Shown here piece by piece: positions 22,517 to 36,400 of a DNA stretch of 64,000 nucleotides. The position numbers and the translations under genes are program-made. The notes beneath the pieces were generated by a model that was not told where the DNA came from, searched no databases, and worked only from the letters and a program-made list of their open reading frames with translations. Origin of the DNA: Henricia sp. BOLD:AAB3569 (lineage: Eukaryota > Echinodermata > Asteroidea > Spinulosida > Echinasteridae); NCBI GenBank assembly GCA_037783545.1, contig JBBELK010000316.1:558001-622000 (forward strand). Direction: 5' to 3'. Numbering within the stretch: the stretch's first letter is position 1; the number at the start of each line of letters is the position of its first letter.

Positions 22517-23904
22517 ATTATCCCTAAAATCACTAAATTCAAAATTTGTAACAAAATATACTGCAGGAAAATACATGTAATACTCTACTGATAGTAGTTA
22601 CCACTGCAAAGAAGTTAATTGCAGGTAAGTGAATTTGTCATTCTTAATATAATTTCCTCAAGCACTTATAGGAACCCCATCTCGGGCACCTAAACTGACA
22701 GGTGAAAATAGTTAATTGAGTTACTTGTACTTGTGACCTGTCTAAAGCCAGAGTCAGCTTGGCCAAATTTGAAACACTGTCAGTTGTAACAAGGGTAAGA
22801 AATCAATTGAGAAATTGACCGTTATTATTTTTCCTAAAAAAGGTCTCAACAAAAATATGCATCAGAAAGTGCAGACTATTTGAAGTCTGAGATCGCATAT
22901 TAATTTTGTCTGCTGCAATCACAGACTTAGAACCAATTAAGTCTATAGTATAAGTTCAGATTTGATAGAATATCACAAATTTAGGAGTAAAAAAACATTT
23001 CTTAAAAAAAATATTTTTCATCTCATAAGTCTGTAGTCATGGTCATACTAAATTCTTTCCTTAACAAGTTCCCTCTGTCAAAACTAAACTCAAGTCTCAA
23101 AGAACGAAAATGCCGGGTAACTTTGAAATCAAGAGTCAGAGAACTTGTACAATGTTTGTCAAGTTTTAAAGGCACTGTAGTAGGTCTTTTTATAAAAAAA
23201 AAGTTTAATTCTAACAAAATATTGTTAATGTGATGTTAATGTTCCACTCTACAGCTGCCAACTCGAACTTTTCCAGCTTTTGGAGAAGACAACCCCCAAA
23301 TAGGTTGATCTTCTTACTTGAGACACATCTAAAATCAGTGAAGTTTAGGGAGGGTTTTATCTGTGTCAAGAATCGCAAGATCAGTCATTTTCCACTAAAT
23401 CTGTTCAGAATTCAGGAGGGTTGGCATATTCATATCACAAAATTGGCTAAAGCTGCAACATATTAGCAGCCTAAAGCTAATTCTAGGCTACCCGTGTTAA
23501 CTTGTTTAACAAACTGTAGTTGCTGCACATTTACTTGTCCCCAACTGAGTAGGCCTAATCTAGAAAAAGGAAGTCGCTCGTTCACCGTGGAGTCATGGAA
23601 TTTAAGGAACCGGGAGGGAAACTGAGTCAGTTTTGGGATATTGGCTGCACGCTGGATTTTACGTATTATATCCAGGAAGTGACGCCAAGATGCCATTGCA
23701 TGACCTATACAGTGTGTAACTCTATAGTTATGCAGGCAGTTTCTGGCAGTTAGACGGCGGCTCTTTGATAAAATGGTCAAGAATCCTGTAACTTTGGTTG
23801 TACATTGATGCTTTTCCTCAAGTATTCTGTATTTCATCCAAATTACCCAAGTGAGTTTACAGTACTTTTGTAGTTGAGGCCACAAGTCTAACATATTAGT
23901 TCAT

Positions 23905-24270
23905 TGACAAGTATATAATGATGGATTTGTGAGAACTTGCAGGGACTTGTGATGGACTTGTGTTAGACTGTGATGGACTTGTAATGACTTCCTGGGACTT
24001 CTCATAACTTTGTGAGGACGTGCAAGCTTTTGTGATAGAGTTATACTTGTGAGGACTTGCAGGGACTTGAGGACTTGCAGGGAATTGTGAGGACTTGCAG
24101 AGACTTGTGAGAAATTGCAGGGACTTGTGAGAACTTTCAAAGACTTTTTTGTAATGGATATGTAAGGGACTTGCAGGCCAGGACTTGTAATTGACTTGTG
24201 CTGGACTTCTGAGGACTTGTGCTAGACTTCTGAGGACTTGAAGGTTTTTGTGATGAATTTATATGAGGAC
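23905..24270. repeat. Degenerate minisatellite ahead of the first coding exon of the scaffold
   Basis: Short units based on gaggacttgcagggacttgt recur for about 365 bp and end about 125 bp before acceptor 24394. It opens a Ser/Leu-rich spurious frame on the minus strand. Confidence 0.85.
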
Positions 24271-24409
24271 TTGAAAAATGCTTGCCAATTTAATTTGCCT
24301 GATTAAACTAGCCCGAGCTAGCTTTATCATTAACATAATTGCTATTCAACATTTCTATACTGAACAGCAGCTTTGCTTTCTTCTTCGTTTGCAGCCATCA
24401 TCAGCTGTC

Positions 24410-24467
24410 ATGGATGGTGGCAAGTCTAGTGTTGATTACCAGGATGCATCTGACGAAAAAAGCAGAG
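24410..24467 (+). CDS. PDZ/PH scaffold, first coding exon
   Basis: The acceptor ends at 24394 after a pyrimidine tract (cttcttcgtttgcag), so an upstream non-coding exon is expected. The ATG at 24410 begins MDGGKSSVDYQDASDEKSR and ends phase 1 at donor gtgagt. Joined to 33585 it completes a GAT codon. The ATG is the first in this exon and is followed by a Gly-rich start. Confidence 0.65.
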
Positions 24468-27400
24468 GTGAGTTTTTTTTTTGTTTTTTTTTAAATCCTC
24501 TTAATCCCTTCTCAACAAAATTTTGGCATTTAGGGGTCAACCTGTTGCATTTTCAAGAGTTATTGGCCCACAGCGAACAAAAGATGGCGCTCTTCGCTTC
24601 CATAAAGAAACTGCTGTTGACATTTGTGACCGGCTCCAGCAAAACCCAACACTTGTGATGAAAATTCAAAATTTAAGTTTTGGTATCAGCTTAGTGTGCA
24701 TACAAAAAGGTATCTTTTAAAACATGTTTGAGGAAATTCTGATAATTTTTTGCGAAGTTATGACCAATTAAAGTATGACAGATCAGAAAAAGTGAAACTA
24801 GTTGATTATTTAATTTTTTGTCAATAATATGAGGAATTTTGAGACAGTTCAATTTCAAACAACAAAACAAATCTTGAATGTATCCCGATGTTGATTCTGC
24901 CAAATTTTCAAGTTGGTCCCGGAGGCAATTTTTTAAGGTTGTGGGCCCATATCACGTAATGGGAAATGCCGAGAAGCGTCGGGTTTTGCCAGAGTCGGTC
25001 ACATTTATTCCAATGTTTTTATCTGTCAAGTCAGTCACCACGTGACATGTGGCAAATGTGCACATGCTCGCAGTTGAAAATTTGTTTGTCAAAAATTAAT
25101 GTTTTAAGCACTGTATTATATCGGGCCTGTAGGCTGAAGGGGGAGGGGTTTCAAACACCCCTATATATGTGGAGGCTATATTTCAGGCCTAATCATTATT
25201 TTTGTAAGCACTTGTTTTAGTAACATCTAACTTTGACTCTCAATTAATTTTATACGTCCGATTTGAGTCCTTGCAGAGAGGAAATTGTTCCACTTTTTGA
25301 CAACCAGCCAATATTTTGCGTGCCGGAATAAATTTGTTGAAAAAGGTCGCATAACCGCACAACAGGTGGCATGACTGTAACCAATTAATTCCTATTTTGA
25401 GTCAACTGAGTTTGGCTAGCATTAGCGCTTTCATTCCGTGAAACGTCTTACCTCTGTGCCCTCTCCCCCCCCCCCCCCCCTCCCCTTTTTTAGGTGACCT
25501 TATCAGTAGATTTGTTTTTTAACTTTGTTAACTCTAGGATGTAGCTAGTTATTTGTCTAAATAATCAACCATGAAATTAGCATATGTAAAATTATTTATT
25601 TAAAATTTAAAATATTGAAAATTTGTCACATTGTCTTTTAGAAAATTAATTATATTAGCCTGAACAAAAAACAACATTACATGAAGAATTGACCTTTGAT
25701 ATTTAAGGTTTTAATGAAGTACGTGGTGTGTTAATTGCACTTGCAAAATTATTCAAACACGTTATTTAATGCCTTACAATGCCTATTTACATTTTCACCT
25801 GTATTAAATAGAAAATGTAATTGTTCTGAGCATAGCTCAACTGAAAGTATCTGCCAGTCCTACCATCTTTTTAATGAAATTTTCACTAAAGTATCTAAAA
25901 ATACAAACAAAATCACAAGATCTAAAAAAAAAAAGAAGAAATGACAAGTGTACGTTTGAATAATTTTGTATGGCATCTAGGCCTAGGTGTGACACCTCGA
26001 TACCTCCCCCTCCCCCTTAAAAAAAGTGTTTTTTTTGTTCATGCAGCTCAAATGATCAGCTAAAAATAACCAGCTAAAAATAACTGAAAACTGAAAAAAA
26101 TAAATCAGAATGCAATCATACAATAAGGGAATCCATCTTAAAATAGGAATCGAAAGTAACTTAAACAACATCTTACACTAACCTGTCTATTCCAACTTGT
26201 CTTTTGGGTCAACAATTTCCTAAGGCAAGTGTTTTTACCATTTATAAACAGAAGTCTGACCTTCACGACCCCTTTGAAAGTTCCAAACCAGCTCCTACCC
26301 GAATTCCCATGAGTGTTAAAAGGCATGGCAGACACCCCTCTTGTGAAAGTCCATACACCCAGGGCAGTGTGGTGTCAGATTACCTCAAAGGTAGACTCTT
26401 GTCAAGGCTGCAGGCTGCTCTCATGTCAGTACACTGTGTTGGTCTATGCAACAGTTTATATAAAGTCTGTCAAACAGCTTTGAATCTAGTCTAGCTCTGA
26501 CACAAACATCTGATCAATCTTCATCAAGTTTCACTTGTACTATACCACTTGAAGTGCCAGTTTGCCCCAAGTCACTTGCCCTGATAAGTGGCTTGTGTTG
26601 GTGTTGTGGTACAAAACTAGTAGTAGTTTGTGATGGTGAACACTAGAGGAGGTACGTACTGTAGGAAGTTGGACTTTTCTTGGAAGAGAGTGAGTAAGCA
26701 CATTATGTTTCTATTTTCATGGAAAATCACGATTGAGTTTTAAGACTTTGTTCTGAAATCAGACTAGTATTGAAATACATGTAGGCCTATGCATTTTTCG
26801 TACACTTCACACCAATTTTCAGACTTTTTAATATACATGTACAATCTCAACCCTGATTTTTGTATTCAAAGCCAACATTTCTTTGGAATTAGTTGTATTA
26901 TTAGGAAGCCTCTTTTGTAAAGCCATTTACAGTGTTAAAATTGGGGTAAAAACAAGCATTTTACAATTTGGCAAAATCAAGACTTTTGTACGTGACATAA
27001 CCAATTAACTCATATAGTCCTGCTTTCCTATTTTGGATGATAATTCTCAAGTGTAATTTTTGTCATGTGTTTTCTTGGCTTATGAATCACTGATGAGTTT
27101 GTTTCAGTTCCATTCTCCTGTTTCAAGTTGTAAACATCCTCAGTCAGTCAGCGATTTCCTTAACCATTTGAAGAAAAAAGGTCCTTTTTTGCAACTCCAA
27201 GTATACATTAATTCATGAAAAATTCATCAAAGGTTTGTTTTTTTATTGGTGTTTCTATAACCCCACAATATTTTCAAATTCAAATATTTGAAGAAAGAAA
27301 AACCAATCACATGGAATCTGTAATGGCCGAGCGGTCTAGTGCGTCGAACTGAAGTTCCTGTGCCAGTACTAGAATGTGGGTTCGATTCCGGGCCGTGACG

Positions 27401-30400
27401 GGTTGTGGCACTTAATCACACTTGTTCCGTCCTTCGGAAGGGATGTAAAGCCGTTGGTCCAGTGTGTTAGGTTTCGGTAACGCACTTTAAAGATCCCAGA
27501 GCATTCTTTCGTGAAAAGCAAGGGGAGGGATTCCCCGGTGTCTCTGGCCGTTTCCAATTCAACCTAGAAGTTGATAGTCATTCGAATATCTATGTTAATT
27601 GATCCCATTCCTGTAATTGGCAATCCTTCCACTGTTGGTGAATAAATAAATAAAATAAATAAATAAAGAAGTTTAAAAGAACCCAGTTAGGACTTAATTT
27701 ATAAATTGGATAAAATGTCTTTTAAGGATGTGCTTATTATAGTCTCAGATACCTAGAAAATAATGATCCCATACTATTGAAGAATGAATGTTGTGCAGGT
27801 TATTGTAAACTTGTATGATATTCCCTTTGTAGTTCCCTCGCTGGTAAAACGAAAATATACAATCAACATTGTGTCAAAATTGTGTAAATCACAAGTGGTG
27901 TACTAGTTTTAAGATTTTAAGTTTTGTGAGTTTTTTCATGAAAGCAATCCCCAATTTGATATTATTTTGGTGAATAAAAAATATAGCCAGACAACTCAGT
28001 TTAGTCCTACAGAAAAGCGAGGCAAACTTGTATGGAAGTAGGCCTACAGGATTAATTTAAAGTTAGAAGACATCATTGCTGGTAATCTCGAAAATCAGAA
28101 ATGTTCACAGATTTACACATAACTTACACAATATAAACATGATGACGGTAGTAAACTTCCCCTGAAATAGTTTCGTCTAAAGTGCTATAGTTTTTGAGAA
28201 ATGAGTAAAACAATTATTTTTCGTCTCATGAGACAAAAATTCACTTCACCCCAAAACCATTTCGCCCTGAACCACTTTGGCCCAAAAGCCACCTTGCCCC
28301 CAAACCACTTTGTCCTTGCACCACCTTGTCCGAATGCCACTTCGCCCCAAAATACTTTGTGAACAGGCCGTGATTCAGGGCGAAGTGGTTCGGGGCAAAA
28401 TGGTTTTGGGGCGAAGTGACCGTAAGGCTTTTTGTGACTGTTTTCTGAAAAGTACGGAGCTGGTTTTTGCTCAGGTTGGTTTTAATCATGCATATCTTCA
28501 ATCACACAGGGAGATAAAACCATTTGCAACGGTTTACCAATCATGTGTTTTGCCTTTAAAAAAGTGGTAGGCCTATATCTTTTCCTACCACCATGATTAA
28601 TTTATACAAAGATATTTCTCAGATATTTTGAACCTGCACAGAATGTGCTTCAGTTGATAAGGTGTGTGTGTGGTGTCCTGCCTAAACATAGTGCATATTT
28701 GGGATTCCAGGGGAAGGTTTGTGTAATAAGCTGGATAATGGCATAAAGCCTTGTGCTTGGCTGTAGACTCTGCTGGGTGAATTCATGCTAATCTACCCTC
28801 CGCATGGTGTCGCTAAACTTGTATGTGTTGAACCCACATACCTCCTGTACACTGGATTGAAGATTGAGTTCAGTCACAAACAGCTCTAGGCAATGAGAAA
28901 TCTTGGGTTAAGAGTTAGGAAGTTTATCAGAAGTTTTTTCTTCAAAATGACTCATCTAGCAGTGGAATATGTGCAGATTTGATGGAAAAACCCAAAATTT
29001 CAAGTGGGAAATATTAAGATTTTGTGAGGAAACACTTAGAAAATGTTCAGCCTGTCTCATATGTTTTGCACACAAGGTCTGGAGCCATGATCAACTTCCC
29101 AATTCTTTCCAAATTTTGCCCTGAAAACTGTGAAAACCCAGAACACCATCAAATGTTTGTTTCACATCATTTTCAGGAAGTTTCACGCTTTGAAACAAAA
29201 TAAAACTGCAAAAAAAAAATTTTCATAAAATTATTATTCCCCTGCACGGTTGCTTGCGTAAGGATGATCTTTGGATTCCATTAACTGTCTAAGGAATAAT
29301 AGAGAAATTTCAAATTGTCATTAAAACAAGGGTCCCCTGCTTTCTTTTGTGATAAAATTTGCAAATGAAAAGATGCGAGACAATGGCTCGGCATCTGAAA
29401 AGGGGCTGTGAGTGCTAATTTAGAATTTGTCAATAGAGGCCATCATATTAAGAGGTGCTAATAATATAGCTTATATCTTACTAGCATCTCAGTAATCCTA
29501 AAATCCCCTCTTCCTGCACAGTGAAATTATAGTGACAAGTTAATAAAAATATAACTTCCGGTCCCAGTGAAAATGCAGTGAAAGTGTTACTTCTTAGTGA
29601 TTTCACTAGGTTTTTACTTGTCGTTGTTTTTATGGCAAAGATTCTCATAGTAAGAGCGGACATAGTCCATTTTGAGCTACATGTACATGTACTATACATT
29701 CAGTCAATGCTAATTCATGTGTATAACTTTTGGAAAGTTCAAGTTATGAAATAGATGCATGTACGTGGCCTTCAAAGAATTAAGTGACGTGCTTTCATTG
29801 TATTTTGGTTCAACCTAGAAAAACTGCCAACCCTGGTCACAATTAGTTATGCATCAGTAGGTATTCATAGAATGATGTGCTAGAGTTATGGTTTGGCTGA
29901 ACCATACAACCACAGATGGCACAGGCAGCAGTGGGTGTATTGAGATTCGCGTTGAACAACTGCCTTCAGCAATTTGTGCAGTGTGCACTGTTTTGTGGGT
30001 CTGTGATGCCAACTTCCATGCGTATAGGACCTACATATGGTACACATGTGAGTAATAGGTCAAACATCATAGAGAGACTTTGCAGATTACCTTGTTATAA
30101 CAGGAACCTTATCGATTAGGGTTTGTTTTGTCCTTACCCAATGTAACTTGGAACCTTGTATTATCAGGAATGAAATCAATGAAGAACAGTGGATTAGGAC
30201 CTACCGGGTACATTTGTTTTTATTATAAGCAGATAGATGCTCGTATTGTCGAGGTTCAAATGTATTCTAATACCAAGTTATAAATCGACCAAACTTAGGA
30301 TATGAGAGAAAAATTGTAAGGGCCTTATCGGGATTCGAACCCGAGACCTCTGACTCACCGTCCAGACACTCTACCACCAGAGCTATAGGGACAGTGGTAT

Positions 30401-33400
30401 ATACGGTACTCCCTTAGCGCAACTTGGCAAAGTAACTGAACGCAGCATAGTTGTGCCTATATCACCATTGAAATGAAGCAACCAAACTTGGGATGAGAGA
30501 AACTAATCAAGTTATGAATGGAATTGCATGCCTTCCAAAATTACTATCTCTGGTATGTTAACTTCACCCTGTTTACACTTGATCCCGACCTCGGGGTCAA
30601 ACACCGAGCTCGGGATCAACCCCGGATTACAAACTGAGTGTAAACGCTATCGGAACCAAATTGGCCCCGGATCAGACACCGAGATTTTGGTCTCGTGTTG
30701 GCGGAGGGTTCGATCCTGAGCTTGGGATCAGTTTGCGGTTAGATAAGCAATTAATCTTTACCGCATCCTGCCACATCTGCTCCACAGCCGTGGGAGGGGG
30801 GGGGGAGGGGGGAGGGGGGAGCCCGAGAAATTCAAGTGGCCTTGTACTCTGTATATTTGCACCACCCATGCACACATTGATTAGTTCATACACACAAAGA
30901 GCATGACCTTTGACTGCAACTTCTGGCACTGGCTCAAGATCAACTACAGAATGTAAACGCGGCACTCAGGATCATTGCGGTTAACGCTTTCTTCAGGACC
31001 AGTGTAAACACAGTGCTTGACCCCAAATGAACAACACAAGCTAAAGGCTTGACAGTGTTTAGACAAGGTTGTTAACTTTGTTTATTGAGAAGTCTGGGTT
31101 TTGATCAATTAGTGTCAGTAGCAGGGGTGACACAGTGTTGACAGGGGGCGTGTCATACATGTAACTATGCTGCTTTGACACATGTAGTTATACACTGAGT
31201 GCTTTGCATATCTGGGCCCAATTTCATGGAACCCGTTAGCACAAAAGTTTGTTTAGCACAGAATTTCTTTGCTCTGTAAAATGGGTTACAATTAAGCCAA
31301 AATTGTATGTTAAATTGTGTTTTTAGGAACAGGAGCAAAATATCAGTAAATACACATCACATACGATTTTGGCTGGAAACCCAGTTTTGCAAAATAAAGC
31401 AAAGAAATTCTGTGCTAAACAAATTTTTGTGCTGACGGGTTCCATGAAATTGGGCCCTGTAGGGGCAAGATAAGGTTCACTAAATTCTGAAATAGGTTTA
31501 AAGTACATGTTGCAGTGTGTATATATATGCAGGGCTCGAATTTCATGAAAACATCTGCTAGACCACAAGGTTAGTAGCTTAAATCATTTACTGGACCGAT
31601 GCTATTTTTACAAGACCAAAGCCACAAGGAACGTGGATTTACTGTTCGTTAGTTGAAAAATACACTGGACCACTGGTCTAGTACGGTAGAGAAAGCACTA
31701 GACCGAGGCTTAAATTACTGGCCTCGGTCCACCCGTCCAGTGGGTATTTCGAGCCCTGATATGGGTGCTGTAGTGTACTTGAGGAAATGCAGAACAGAAT
31801 TTACACATGGTGATTGGACTTGGGACTATGATCATTCACATGGTAGAAATGTGAGAATTTTATGCAACTAGTGTTACAGTTTTAAGTAGCTGTTGTACGT
31901 GATACTAGGCTGTTTTAGTAATGTATATCCACCGATAAAAAAAATAAATAATGAATGTTTCTTGGGACATTGCCCAGTGATGAGCTATTTCCTGTTAGGG
32001 GTATTTATTTGATCTCTAGCTGTGGTTAGAATATGGGGAAATGTGCGTTGGATGAAATATTGGCTGCCGTTTAAAACTTGCCAGCTGAAACTTTGTAGAC
32101 TAGATTTTTGCGAAGACCAGGGGCCAATTGCATGGCGCTGTTTAGCAGCCGATTTTGTGGTAACGGAGGCTCCGGCTATTGATTGCTTTCGATGACGTAG
32201 AACATCCGGGAATGTGTGGTGGGCAACAGTCACGCGCCAATAGACGCACATGAACACGCGTAAAAAAATACTCACCAGCGTATTTTCGTTCGAAGATGCC
32301 ACACACGCGCGTTGCGATACGTTTAAAATATTGAGCATGCAGTCAGCTTGTAAACACGAAAGTGCTTCTACTTGATCGCGATTTTTAGCCTGAAGAAATA
32401 CGTTTTTATCTTTATCGATACAACATCCATGGCGCAACAACATAAAGCAAGGTTAAGCAACAAAGGTAAGTGCAACCAATGCACTTTTCTTGCTCTGTTT
32501 GCCGGTTATTACTCGAGCCACGTGGGTCATGAAAAATGCCCACCAAAATGGTGGATGGAAGGGGTGACGTCAACGGAAAGCAATCAATTTCATGGAGACC
32601 GTAACCTTAAGCACTGCCAAACGTTTGCTAGCTTCAGAGGCAAAATTTGCTGAACACTAGTGATGCAACAATGCCCGTTTCCAAGCACGCGCAAGCACCC
32701 CGCGGCCGTGAAATAGCCTTAAAGTTAGCACAACCTTTCTGCTACACAAGCACACGTTTTCAGCTAGCGCTTAAGCAGTGCCATGAAATTGGCTCCTGTT
32801 CACAGTTTAAATTTGATCAGATTGTGCAGCGGTTTAGGATCTTGGCGAAAGGAGAACTTTGGTGAATGATAATTAAATACATGATTGGTAAACTGTTACA
32901 AATAGTTTTATCCCCCTGTGTGATTGAAGATATGCATGATTAAAACCAATCTGAGCAAAAATCAGCTCCGTAGTTCATCTAACTTTTGAGAAAACAGTCA
33001 AAAAAGGGTTTGCAGTCATTTCGCCCCAAAACCACTTCGCCCTGAACCATTTTGCCCTGAACCAGGGCTTGTGCTCGAAGTGGTTTTGAGGCAAAGTGGC
33101 ATTTGGGGCGAAGTGGCATTTGGGCGATGTAGTGTTTGGACGAAGTGATTTGGGGCGAAATGGCACTCGGCGAAGTGGTTTGGGGGCGAAATGGCACTTG
33201 GGCGAAATGGTTTTGGGGCGAATTGAATTTTTGTCTCATGAAAAAAAAAAAATTGTTTTACTCATTTCTCAAAGACTATAGCACATCAAACAGAACCATT
33301 TCAGGGGAAGTTTTCTATGGTCATGCATGATGTTTATATTGTGTAAGTTAAGCCTAAATATGTGAACATTTCTGATTTTCGAGATACCAATCATATACTG

Positions 33401-36400
33401 CCTTAAAACTTTTTTTTTTTAGTTTGTATTGTACTTTAAAGAGGTTTTTGTCTCCAACACTTCTGAATAGTTATTCCAATACCACCAGTATAAATGTAAA
33501 GTTGAAAATAATCCCCTCCAAATTTGCTGGTTGGAATTTTGTTCCTAATGGCATTTTACCCTTTTTCTCTCTTTTTCTTTTCAGATGTTCATCGAAGGCT
33601 TTTAAACAGTGACAATGATTTGCACGGTGCTCAACAGTCACCAGGATCAAATAGTTGTTTTCACGGTCAATGTCTGCAAAGTACAACATCAAATCGTCAT
33701 GTGAACGGTGAACCAAAATTTACCAGTGAGCACAATGTGGAGGTGTGCGAGTTGAAAAATCTACCAACTCAAGAAGAAACTGCCTGTGATAATTCAGAGG
33801 CACGAGAAAGGAAGGATAAACATTGTGCAGAGGATGAACCTTTAGATGACTTTGTTAACGACCGCAATTTCAAGAGCGGTTTTATAAAAGCGAATGCGTC
33901 TTCTACACTGAAACTAAAATCAACAGGCCTTCGTGAATCTTCAAAGTTTTCTCGAGACTCCTTCATTCTGGATATAAACACCGTGGCTTCGTTGCTTCCC
34001 GCAGAGAGAACATCAACGGAAGAATCTGCAATTGAACACATCCTCAGTCTTGAAACGAGCCAAGCTCAACAGAACAACCAGAGCCCTCCGCTTGAGGATG
34101 GCAGCGTGTTCAACTTAGAACAAGACAGTGGTGTCTTTGATCTGTCTCTAAATCAGCAGGACTTTGATGCATTTGAAGGAAGAGACGGTCCACGAGATTG
34201 GCCAGTAAGGAATTCAAATCATTCTATTAAGCAGCTACGAAGCTCTTTGCAGCGGTGCAAATCTTCAGGATCAAAACCAACGGACGATTCAAAAATATGT
34301 TGGATAAAGAAGCAAATTGATCAAGAAGCTATTAAAACTAGCTCAATCACCTCTCCATCTCCAGACACATTTCTGCGTTTCGGCTCTGAGGCGACTATTG
34401 AAAGTGAACCGGTTCGTCAACGATCTGTACATGAAGCAAAACTCTTTTTTGAAAAGCAAGCTGGAAAAGACTCTTCAGATATATTTCCGAACAATTTGAT
34501 ATGTGAGCGTCAACACAATCACAATCTGTGTGACGATTTTCAGCAGCCTAATAGTATGGGTAAGAAATCACAATCCCTGTCCAAGGGTAAGTTAGCTCAT
34601 GTTGTTTACTCAAAGGAGGAGTTCAGTGAAGAATACGCATCACCTCAAAGAAGCAAGTCCTGGGACAAGACGAAAGCTAGTGGAGAAAGTAGCAAGAAAG
34701 ATAAAAAGAAGTCTAAAGAAAGGAAGCGAATTCTGTCCGATCCTTCTCAGAGTGGGAGCTTGAGAGTTGTCATTTCTGCACCAATCACAGCATCTGAAGT
34801 AGACACCGTGACAAGCAAAAGACATACCATAGGTGCGGTCCCAAGAACTCCTACCATGGAAGCCAGTACAGACACTAGTGAATTACTGGCCGACATACAT
34901 GTAGAAACAGTAACGATACACCAGGAGTTCCGACAACCTGATGCGAATCCGAACAAGTCCAACAACAATCAGGAGCAGCACAAATTGAAGAGAAGACTTG
35001 CACACTCCAGAAATGGAGGTATATCCCCCGAAGGCTTTGCAGCATTCGGGAAGCATCCACTCACTCCAAATTTTGAAAGTTCACCCGAAGTTATCAGAGA
35101 CACGCTCGGCAAAGCATCTGCATCCCAGGAACGAGGTCCCCCGCCACCACCAAAGCCCAAGCGTCTAAGTCTTACAAGCCAGTTGCAGAAACAGAACGAT
35201 ACGTCTAACGGCATTTCGACTTCACAAGACTCGCAACAATCTCTAAGTCTCAAAGAAGATCCTGTACATGAGCGGAAGACAGAAATAGCTGTTGAACGAC
35301 AAGTCCTCTTGAAACAAGCTGTTAAAAGTAAAACACCTGACCTTACCAGTGAAGAAACCACAATTGGTACGCCACCCGAAAAGCCTAAATCACCAAACTC
35401 TTACACGGTCGTCACTCGTTACATTGACGGCGAGGAAGAACTAATCCTTGGCGCACTACCACTTCAAAAGGATAAACCAAACAAATCTCAAAAGCCTGAA
35501 CCTCCACGCAGGAGACACGAGAAGCCGCCAGTACCAGCTGGCCGAAAGTTCCGCCATTATGCATGCATAGAGCCTGTTGGGGAACCCGTTGAGCTAATCA
35601 TACCTGAACAACGTTGGTCAGACACAACCTTTCATTCGTTCTTCACAAGTCCCGGAAGTAATACATCCAAGCTTGATGTAAGTGTAACCCAAAGTAAAGA
35701 CTCTAATGAGGCTCCACCAATTACAGAAAGGCCTACAAATGCCCAAGCCTTGCTTGCGTCACCTGTTGTTTTGCAGTCATTTGGAGGCATCTCTCCAAAC
35801 GTTTCTGTCTCTTTCAAAGGTTCAGAGTTCCCTGCGAAACATGCAGATGTTACTGCAAAAGGTTCCGACATCTCTCCAGAAAGTTTGAGCGTCTCTCTGA
35901 AGAGTCCAGACATCTCTCCAGTAGGTTTGAACATTTCTCCAAAGGGTTCCAATATCTCGTCAAAGGGTTCTGACATCTCTATAAAGGGTTTCGACAACTC
36001 TCCAGAAGGTTCAAACATTTCTCCTAAGGGTCCAGATATCCCTCCAAAGGATCCAAATGTTTCTCCAATAGGTCCAAATGTACCTCCAAGGGGGCCGGTC
36101 ATCTCTCCAAAAGGTCAAGACGTTTTGCCAAAGGGTTCCGACGTCTCTCCAGAGGGTTTAAACATCTCTGCAAAGGGTCCAGATATCCCTCCAAAAGGTC
36201 CAGATATCCCTCCAAAGGGTCCAGAGGTATCTCCAAATGCTCAAGAGGTATCTCCAAAGGGTCAGGACATCACTCCAAAGGGATTGACTATCTCTCCAAA
36301 GAGCCGAGACATCTCTTCAACGGGTTTGGACATCTCCCCAAAAGGTGCTGGCATCTCTCCAGAAAATGTAGATGTCTCTCCAAAAGCTGCAGACATCTCT

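Larger units (their letters stand above)
19731..24394. other. Divergent intergenic region between receptor and scaffold
   Basis: The receptor points left and the scaffold right, so promoters of both probably lie here. MITE-F (19991-20130), SINE-A (22380-22516) and the gacttg minisatellite are recognisable. Text at 21765-21950 recurs near 38210-38480. A 5' UTR exon of the scaffold is expected but could not be placed. Open frames at 20414-20749 and 23463-23894 show no family features. Confidence 0.4.
24468..33584. other. First intron of the scaffold gene
   Basis: A 9.1-kb intron with the alternative first exon candidate (26309-26390), a poly-C run near 25465, SINE-B (27319), MITE-D copies (28071, 32878), SINE-C (30285), a G-rich tract near 30795, the palindrome at 31214 and element G. 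No further exons are convincing. Confidence 0.6.

Noticed and set aside
23463..23894. 143-codon minus-strand open frame as a gene
   Set aside because: No family motif, no splice context and no partner exons were seen.
35632..36102. 156-codon minus-strand open frame
   Set aside because: It is the antisense of the 21-bp coding repeat; the plus strand carries the real exon and the minus frame exists only because the repeat period is divisible by three.
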